Shown here piece after piece: positions 57,356 to 64,000 of a stretch of 64,000 nucleotides of DNA. Each line of letters begins with the position of its first letter. The first letter of the stretch is position 1. A program made the translations under genes and the position numbers. This stretch comes from Erythroxylum novogranatense (taxonomy: Eukaryota; Streptophyta; Magnoliopsida; Malpighiales; Erythroxylaceae): the NCBI GenBank assembly GCA_029891385.1, contig CM057224.1, positions 28,475,005 through 28,539,004 of the forward strand, in the 5' to 3' direction. The notes under the pieces are model-generated. The model was not told the origin of the DNA. It saw only the letters and a program-made list of their open reading frames with translations, and made no database searches.

Positions 57356-60300
57356 TGTCAGCACCCGATCCCGAGACCGGATCCCAACTCAAACTATTTA
57401 TACCTTAACATTAACGCTCATGCTCTTGCTTACATTCCACACCTATTGGACCCATTTCCAGAGCCCAAAATTTCGAAGCCCTAAAGCTTGCGCTCCCTAC
57501 TTTGCAGCGTTTGATGCTGTGGTTCCATAAGGGTGATGAGCGTACACTACCTAATCATCAAACTCACCTTTGGAATTGTTCATATCAATGTAGCTTAAGG
57601 CCTCACGTTCACACAGAGGCAAGAATCACCTTAATCGGAGTCATATAACTCAAGATACACTCCAAAAATCTAAGAGAGTTCATACCCGAAACATGCCCTC
57701 TTAACTGACCTTTCACTTGTTTTAGAACAAAATTTCTCAATTTAACTCCAATTGATACCTAATTTTATGGAGTGAAAGATATGTGTCTTATAAATCCAAT
57801 GGTTCAAGCCTCACCTCATTTGGAGGTCGTATGAGAGAATTATGCCCGAAACATTGGACCATGCTCACTTCTGAAATCGAATCGAAACTCTTTTGGCACG
57901 ATTGCTATAACTTTTAATCTATAGCTCCAAATGTTTTCTTTCTTTCACCATATGAAAGTAGACATCTAGATCTACAACTCTTATGAATACTACAAAATAA
58001 TTTTAATCTATAGCTCCTACATTGTGCAGCGTCCTATTTTTTTTTCCATCGTCTGATTTCTATCATCTGGTTTTCTATCGTCTGATTTCTATCTTCTGCT
58101 TTCCTTCCTTCTGCTTTTCTATCTTCTGATTTCTATCTTCTGCTTTCCTTCCTTCTGCTTTTCTATCTTCTGATTTCTATCTTCTGCTTTCCTTCCTTCT
58201 ACTTTTCTATCTTCTGATTTCTATCTTCTGCTTTCCTTCCTTCATACCTTTTCTCTCTTGATTTCTATCTTCTGCTTTCCTTCCTTCTGCTTTTCTATCT
58301 TCTGATTTCTATCTTCTGCTTTCCTTCCTTCTGCTTTTCTATCTTCTGATTTCCTTCCTTCTGCTTTTTATTTTCTGATTTCCTTCCTTCTGATTTCTAT
58401 CTTCTGATTTCCTTCCTTCTGCTTTTTTTTTATCTTCTGATTTCCTTCCTTCTGCTTTTTATTTTCTGATTTCCTTCCTTCTGTTTTTTATTTTCTGATT
58501 TCCTTCATTCTGATTTTTATTTTCTGATTTCCTTCCTTCTGATTTCTATCTTCTGATTTCCTTCCTTCTGCTTTTCTAGTAAGGATCATATCTTTTGACT
58601 CCGAACTCCAAATTTAGCAAACGATATACCCTTGGAAAGCTCTAACCTTCTACTACAATATTCATGAAGGCTCATTTATCTAATTCAAGTCCTACGAAGG
58701 TCAAAATCTGAGGCAAAGTTCTGTCAAATTTTGGGAAATTTGACAGCTCTTCCCTTGAAAATACATCTATCCAATTTTTCAATCCTAATACTTCCACCTG
58801 CGTAAGACTCATCATACAACCTCATATAACATGATTAAACCCTAAGGTATCTTCAAACACCATTCGAAGCAACAGCCACACTCTTAATCATCTATCATAT
58901 CCAAACTATAATAATGATGCAATTGGCTTAAACATGCATGGATTTCTCAAATACATTTGAACTTAGCGTTCTTGCATTTCATTTACGTTCAAAGTGAGTA
59001 GCTTACAATGCTTTAGTGGGCATTTCAAGCCCTTTTACAACATAGTTCAATTACACTTCCAAAATACTACACTTTTCTTAAAATGCATCTAAAGCATTGT
59101 TTACAACAATTTGCTTGAAATACATCAAAAACATAATTCTTGGAGTATGCCTTGAGCTCATTCTTCATGATACCGATCTTTACCTGGAGATGGGACGGGA
59201 AGGTGGGGGTGAGCTTTCGCTCCATGGATGACACATTTATATTTAGGCTAATAAGCTACATTGCTTCATTAATCATACTTTTAGCAACTTGCATAGAAAT
59301 CATGCAATCATGCAATTCATGAAGTTTATCAATCTCAAAACATAATGTTCATGCTTCATATCATTCTCATTCTTGCAAAATATACGCTAACATGTAAACA
59401 CATAGCTGATGGTTCGAAAAGTCTACGGGTTACTGATGAGCTACATAAGTGTAGTCATATGCTGAGGAGTCCTAAAAGGAACATCCTATGCCACAATCGG
59501 CAGCCAGGCGAAGGCTATACTTGGTCGACGTGCGTGACTCTGCTGGTGGACTTAACTAACCCACATAACACTTAATTTCATGCATAAAAGCTGGACTTGT
59601 CTTGTCCGCTGACTAATTTTCTGAAAATGGATATTCAAGCATCCATAAAGCTGATCATGCTTAAAGCACATTTCATGCTTAGCTCACATTTCATGACCTC
59701 ATTCATGCTCATCCAATTTATGGCAATTTCAAGCAATGTCATGCACTAATCAATTTCTCACCTAATGGCAATCATCCATCAATTTATACACAATTAAAAG
59801 TCAATCAATGCTCATTCTAAATTAGTTGGAAAAACATTAATTTTCCTTAGTTAAAATAATATTTAAGCATTACTAACATAAAGATAAAAGTGAAACCCAC
59901 CTTATATCCTTGCTTAAGCTTGCCTAAGGAAGTTCCTCTTCTTGTTCTCCTCTTCTTTCTTGTCCTCCTTCATTCATGGCAAGGAAAGAACCTCACATCA
60001 TTTAGGGTTTCTAAACTTGAAAACCTAATGAACCTTAATCATGAAATCAACCCTAGAATCACTAAACCCATCTTCTTTCTAAGCTTTCTAAACCATAAAT
60101 CAAACCAAACTCAAACTACATTTCATAACTTACCTTGAATCTTTACTCAACCCAAGGGTTTCTTGTATCAAAATAAAGCTTAGACTCTCCTCTTCACTTT
60201 TTCTTCTTGCTCTTTCTTCAAAAACTCACTCACTTTCATGGAAATGCCAAAACCCTAGCAAGCTCCTTTCTTCTTCTCCTTTCTTTCCTCTTCTACATAA

Positions 60301-60689
60301 ACTTCTCCCTCTTCTCCTTTAAATTTCGTAAATCTCACTTCTTCCTACACTAACTCACTTAAACTCCTCCTTTTATACTTCTTCTCTAATCCACTTAAGC
60401 CCAAAAGGCCCAAGCCTTCATTTAATTCCTTCTTCTTTCATTTTTCCTACATCCTCCTTACTTCCTCTTTATCCTACAACTTACTTAGGCCCAATTATCT
60501 TTAAGCCCACTTTATCTTTCTTTTCTTTCCTACCTCATTAAAACCCAACTAATTCATTTAATTCCATTAACTCATTACCTAACATCTTTAATGCCAACTC
60601 ATATTACTCAATGTCAAGTTAATTAATGTTAACATAATTTACTTAATTACTCTAATCATGCTTAATTACATAAAATTTTGGGGCTAACA
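57356..60689 (-). repeat. 3' LTR of a Tekay/Del-type chromovirus, 3334 bp
   Basis: On the - strand it opens TGTTAGCCCCAAAA at 60689, following the purine tract cttaaggggagaaa, and ends GGGTGCTGACA at 57356. The candidate target word at its left is tcgat (57351-57355). A pyrimidine-rich minisatellite occupies 58047-58577. Large LTRs of this size are usual for Tekay. No gene is seen in it. Confidence 0.85.
58047..58577. repeat. Minisatellite, ttctatcttctgatttc/ttccttccttctgctt type
   Basis: About 530 bp of irregular units, many forming a higher-order unit of two or three short words. The starting words (catcgtctgattt, atcgtctgattt) resemble the cgtctgg seeds at 44171-44425. Confidence 0.92.
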
Positions 60690-61332
60690 TTTCTCCCCTT
60701 AAGAAATTTCGTCCTCGAAATTTTTACGACTCATCAAGAGGTGTGGATACTTCTCCTTCATTGCATCCAAGGGTTCCCACGCCTCTTCAATTGCATGATT
60801 TCTCCAAAGGACTTTAACTAGTGAATCGTCTTGTTTATGAGAACTTTCTCCTTGCTATCTAGAATCGCTCTCGCATCTCCTCATAACTCGATCATCACTT
60901 TCACCGAACCTCACGAGGTCTGAATTATGTGAGAGGATCGATCTGTACCTTCTCAACATAGAAACATGAAAACGTCGTGGATCCGAGACAACTCGAGGCA
61001 ATGCTAATCAGTAAGCTAACGGCCCGATCCTCTCTAGAATTTCATACGGACCCACATATCGAGGACTTAACTTCCCTTTCTTGCAATCTCATAACTCCTT
61101 CCATGGAGACGTCTTGAGGAACACCTTGTCACCCATCGCATAATCCATTTCTTTTACATTAGCATCGGCATAGCTTTTCATTACATCTGGGCGGCCTTAA
61201 GTCGCTGTTTGATTACCTCCACTTTCTCAATCATCTGAACCAACTCTGGTCCCACTAGCTTCCTCTCACCTTCCTCATCCCAAAGATATCGAGTCCTGCA
61301 TCTTACGCCATAAAGGGCTTCATAAGGAGCCA
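60690..61332 (-). pseudogene. Tekay pol C-terminus with chromodomain
   Basis: The last 43 or so codons (about 60699-60828) are open: LVKVLWRNHAIEEAWEPLDA, then MKEKYPHLLMSRKNFEDEIS and a TAA just before the purine tract. The LVKVLWRNH...EEAWE stretch is the C-terminal half of the chromodomain, which in this group directs insertion to heterochromatin. Upstream, in broken frames, come a HDVFMFL-type stretch near 60965 and the region after the integrase core (LVGPELVQMIEKVEVIKQR near 61215-61260). Confidence 0.82.
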
Positions 61333-61941
61333 TCAGATGCTCGAATAGTGCGAATTGTTGTAAGCAAATTCGACCAACGGCAAATGATCATCCCATGGTC
61401 CTGTGAAGTCCATGACACATGCTCTAAGCATCCCCTCTAGAGTCTGGATTGTCCTCTCAGACTGACCATCCGTCTGAGGATGAAATGCTGTGCTGAAATT
61501 CAATTTAGTTCCTAATGCTTCCTGCAGACTTCCCCAAAACCTCGAGGTGAATCGAGGATCCCTGTCGGATACTATAGAATCCGGAACTCCATGCAACCTT
61601 ACCACTTCATCAATGTATTTCTTTGCTAAGACTTGCAAGGAATCTGTTTGCCTAATTTCCAGAAAATGGGCTGACTTGGTCAATCGATCAACAATAACCC
61701 AAATGGCATCATGCTTCTTGCTGGTCCTCGACAAACTCATCAGAAAATCCATTGTGATCCTTTGCCACTTCCATTCAGGAATGGAAAATGGCTGCAACAT
61801 GCCTGAAGGTGCCTGGTGTTCAGCCTTGACTTGCTGACACACTAGACATATGCTCACATACTCTGCCACATCCCTCTTCATGCCTTTCCACCAGAAATGT
61901 TCCTTCAAATCTCTGTACATTCTGGTGCTTTGCTGGTGCAT
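61333..61941 (-). CDS. Tekay/Del-type integrase fragment, longest intact domain here
   Basis: The 202-codon frame carries [19 protein letters not shown], the CLVC pair of the HHCC finger, then the core with MDFLMSLSR (first Asp), VSDRDPRF (second Asp) and [17 protein letters not shown] (Glu), followed by [11 protein letters not shown]. All three catalytic residues of the DDE triad are present. The His pair of the finger is not in this frame: the start Met replaces the usual upstream part, and a shift lies near 61941. It would be part of a larger Gag-Pol, so the Met is not a natural start. Relatively good preservation suggests a younger element than copia B. Confidence 0.85.
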   Translation of the reverse strand: MHQQSTRMYRDLKEHFWWKGMKRDVAEYVSICLVCQQVKAEHQAPSGMLQPFSIPEWKWQRITMDFLMSLSRTSKKHDAIWVIVDRLTKSAHFLEIRQTDSLQVLAKKYIDEVVRLHGVPDSIVSDRDPRFTSRFWGSLQEALGTKLNFSTAFHPQTDGQSERTIQTLEGMLRACVMDFTGPWDDHLPLVEFAYNNSHYSSI

Positions 61942-62103
61942 GGAATAAGGCGCGTCAGTGCCTCATCCATGATCTCATCCTTAACTAATTTATCATTCGG
62001 ATACATAACCTGCTTCCCACTACCATTAGCCCATCATCTCTCACTACCACTTCAGATCGCTTACCATTCTCAGATTTCCTCACGGCTTACTCAGTTCTGC
62101 ATC
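61942..62103 (-). pseudogene. Tekay linker between RNase H and integrase
   Basis: A frameshifted 160-bp stretch bridges the two better preserved domains. Pieces such as MGSGKQVMYPNDKLV are readable near 61980-62025. No separate gene. Confidence 0.65.
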
Positions 62104-62565
62104 CTACTCCTGCAACTCCTTGACCTTCTCCCTAAGGATAGGTCTCACCCTGAATTGAGCAAGAATACAATCTGACTGATCCTGTTTTAGACTTATCTTA
62201 AGCTTGGCCATTTGCTCCAATAGAGGCAAGTAAACTGCCTGAACATAAGCTATCGATGACTTCCTACTCAATGCATCCGCCACTACATTAGCCTTGCTCG
62301 ATGATACTCTATCATCGGTCATAGTCCTGAGCAACTCTAACCATCTTCTCTGCCTCAGATTCAGTTCTTTCTGGCTCATGATGTACTTAAGACTTTTGTG
62401 ATCCGTGAAAACCCTTGTTTGAACCCCATACAGATAGTGTCTCCATATCTTTAAGGCAAAAATCACTGCTGCCAATTCCGGATCATGAGTCGGATAATTC
62501 AACTCATATGGCTTCAACAAATGTGAAGCATAGGGTATCACTTTGTCATTCGCATTAATACACAA
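62104..62565 (-). CDS. Tekay/Del-type RNase H fragment
   Basis: The 153-codon frame shows [20 protein letters not shown], then [19 protein letters not shown] (with the catalytic Glu), [10 protein letters not shown] (Asp) and a [10 protein letters not shown] block that closes the domain. These are the usual Ty3/gypsy RNase H signatures. The first catalytic Asp lies upstream in a broken frame. It sits between RT and integrase, in the order RT-RH-IN of gypsy elements. Confidence 0.85.
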   Translation of the reverse strand: MCINANDKVIPYASHLLKPYELNYPTHDPELAAVIFALKIWRHYLYGVQTRVFTDHKSLKYIMSQKELNLRQRRWLELLRTMTDDRVSSSKANVVADALSRKSSIAYVQAVYLPLLEQMAKLKISLKQDQSDCILAQFRVRPILREKVKELQE

Positions 62566-62949
62566 CCTAAGCCTCTTCTCGAAGCATCATCAGATATCGT
62601 ATACCCCTGATCTCCATTGGGCAGGATTAAAATGGGAGCACTAGTTAACCGCTGCTTAAGCTCCTCAAAACTCTGTTGGCAATCCTCATTCCAGATAAGC
62701 ACGATTCTTCCTTGACTTAGTCATAGGGGCAGCTATTTTGAGAATCCTTCCACAAACCTTTGTAATATCCTGCCAGCCCGAAAACTCCGTACCTCTTTTC
62801 TTGTCTTAGGCTCTTGCCAATTCACTCACGCTTCCACTTTTCTCGGATCAACATGAATTCCTTTCTTTGGAAATCACATGTCCAAGGAAAACTACTTCAT
62901 CACCAAAATTCACACTTGCTAAATTTGGCATACACTCCTGCTCTCTCAA
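62566..62949 (-). pseudogene. Tekay RT C-terminal remnant
   Basis: Frameshifted - strand pieces include a FGDEVVFLGHVISK-like stretch near 62870-62920 and a block related to the RT connection domain near 62650-62700. RT is cut at 62949 by an incoming LTR; the catalytic YVDD region is beyond the window or lost. Confidence 0.72.
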
Positions 62950-64000
62950 TGTAGCACTTAACTACATGAGACCCAACCCGACATCTACAAAGGACATCCG
63001 AGTCCGTGACCCATGAGGCGGCATGCTAAAGCGACATTACCTTTTTAAAACTCATTATTGCACTTTCTTTTCAAAACAGTTAAACGCGAAATCAATAAAC
63101 ACTTTGGGCGACTTATCATAAAAACATTTTCAATTACCAAACACTCTCGGTCACTAATTAGCACTCAATGGTGCTTAATCAAGACATAAACAGAAGGCAT
63201 GACCAATTGGGTTCCAATGCGATTTCGAACACATTTCGATAATCACAAACACAATACACTTTTTTTTTCATTTATTAAGCTAGGGCCCACTGAACAAAAC
63301 ATTATACTAATGCAGATGTGACGACACTGATCCCGACCCGATACTCTGCCTTGCTAGCAACGATCATACTCCCGTTGATCTAACGGGTACTCTTGATTCT
63401 GAAAACAATTGCAATGTTGGGTGAGTTTGTGAACTCGGTGAGAAACCATCATCGATGGTTTACCCAACTCATGCATATATAGTCAATTCACATTGCATCG
63501 CATAATATCACATTTCAAATAATTCATGCATTACCAATTTCACACGTATAAGGCGTATCGCCTTTCGCAAATATCACATTTAATCATTCACATATTTATG
63601 ATGCACGTGTGACACTTTTCATTCTCATTTTGTTGTTGTGACCGAAAGCATATCGGTGATCGGTATTCAATTTTGTCTAGGGGTAGGAGAGCCCTCTGGT
63701 ATGCCTAACTCCCCTCGAGCTCAAGCTTCGGTTCATTAATGTAAATCATATTTTTGGCAAGTAGGAGAGCCATCCGGTATGCACTATCGCCCACTCACTT
63801 TAGGGATAGGAGAGCCCTCTGGTATGCACTAATCCCTTTCACACAATAGGACCCCACACCCCACCCGTGGGTGTTTGCAGTTTTTTATCATGGTGTGTTT
63901 CTTGGGTTTTACCGCGGCATCCTCAAATATTGATGGCGTCTCGGTCCATAACTATCATTCAATCGATCATTTAACTATGCATGAATGCATATGTTCACTA
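62950..64000 (-). repeat. LTR of the gypsy C/D family, partial at window end
   Basis: It begins TGTAGCACTTAACTACATGAG, the complement of a degenerate LTR end, right after ctctcaa of the Tekay RT. It has the family hairpins: cccgttgatctaacggg at 63373-63389, gagtttgtgaactc near 63424, and aaccatcatcgatggtt at 63444-63460. Instead of the palindrome array it has three copies of a taggagagccctctggta word. It continues past the window, so solo or complete status is unknown. The candidate target word is ctcaa (62945-62949). Confidence 0.85.
63684..63827. repeat. Three copies of a taggagagccctctggta word
   Basis: Copies start at 63684, 63762 and 63807, the second with two changes. A related inverted stretch (gagggctctcctccccc) is in solo LTR 2 at about 34594. 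Confidence 0.8.

Noticed and set aside
1..64000. Endogenous pararetrovirus, plastid or mitochondrial insertion, rRNA or tRNA genes, telomere or centromere satellite
   Set aside because: I looked for their hallmarks (movement or coat protein motifs, organelle gene order, cloverleaf patterns, long uniform tandem arrays) and saw none.

Overview
This window looks like intergenic, transposon-packed nuclear DNA of a flowering plant, probably a eudicot (the species cannot be named from the sequence). I found no intact host gene, no tRNA or rRNA gene, no CRISPR and no bacterial or viral operon. Almost every stretch can be assigned to a nested retrotransposon or its LTR, and all coding remnants carry frameshifts or stops. 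The longest open pieces are an integrase fragment of about 200 codons at 61333-61941 and an RNase H fragment at 62104-62565.

Left part (1-36875). The 3' end of a Ty1/copia element (A, + strand; pol 1-1287, LTR 1288-3217) lies inside the LTR of a second copia family (B, - strand, Tork/Angela-like). Copy B1 (3218-11089) is broken by a solo gypsy LTR (7242-10091, with a repeated ttcataa at both edges) and by gypsy element C (5' LTR 11090-14275, interior, truncated 3' LTR 26845-28824). C is itself split by gypsy element D (- strand, 16161-25074, perfect 5-bp target duplication atgtg). At 28817-28824 the C LTR changes abruptly into a second B copy (B2), so about 825 bp of copia B gag-pol occurs twice. 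B2 runs through gag, a long non-coding leader and the primer-binding site into its 5' LTR (31666-36875), which holds a second solo gypsy LTR (32320-35439).

Middle part (36876-50640). B2 sits in the LTR of an Athila-like element (36876-37640). Next is a decayed L1-type LINE (37641-38743 and 40751-41876, - strand), split by an LTR-like block that itself contains an hAT-like non-autonomous DNA transposon (39349-40192). A third copia B copy (B3) follows. Its 3' LTR (41877-46057) contains a piece of a Tekay-like gypsy LTR, and its gag-pol (46058-50030) is badly decayed.

Right part (50641-64000). An Athila-like 5' LTR, primer-binding site and gag (50641-53036) are followed by a SIRE/Maximus-type copia arranged as interior, LTR, gag. 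Then come a partial Tekay-like LTR (56018-57355), a Tekay/Del-type chromovirus on the - strand with 3' LTR, chromodomain, integrase, RNase H and part of RT (57356-62949), and at the right edge another LTR of the C/D family (62950-64000+).

The most interesting signals are non-coding. They are an array of different but individually self-complementary 13-bp words spaced about 22 bp apart in the C/D-family LTRs; a CpG-rich palindrome word (CGYCRYGRCG) reiterated in LTRs of two unrelated lineages; three consecutive conserved hairpins near the LTR 3' end; a microhomology junction that duplicates part of copia B; and distinct minisatellites at the same position of related Tekay-like LTRs. I did not find a new gene system.
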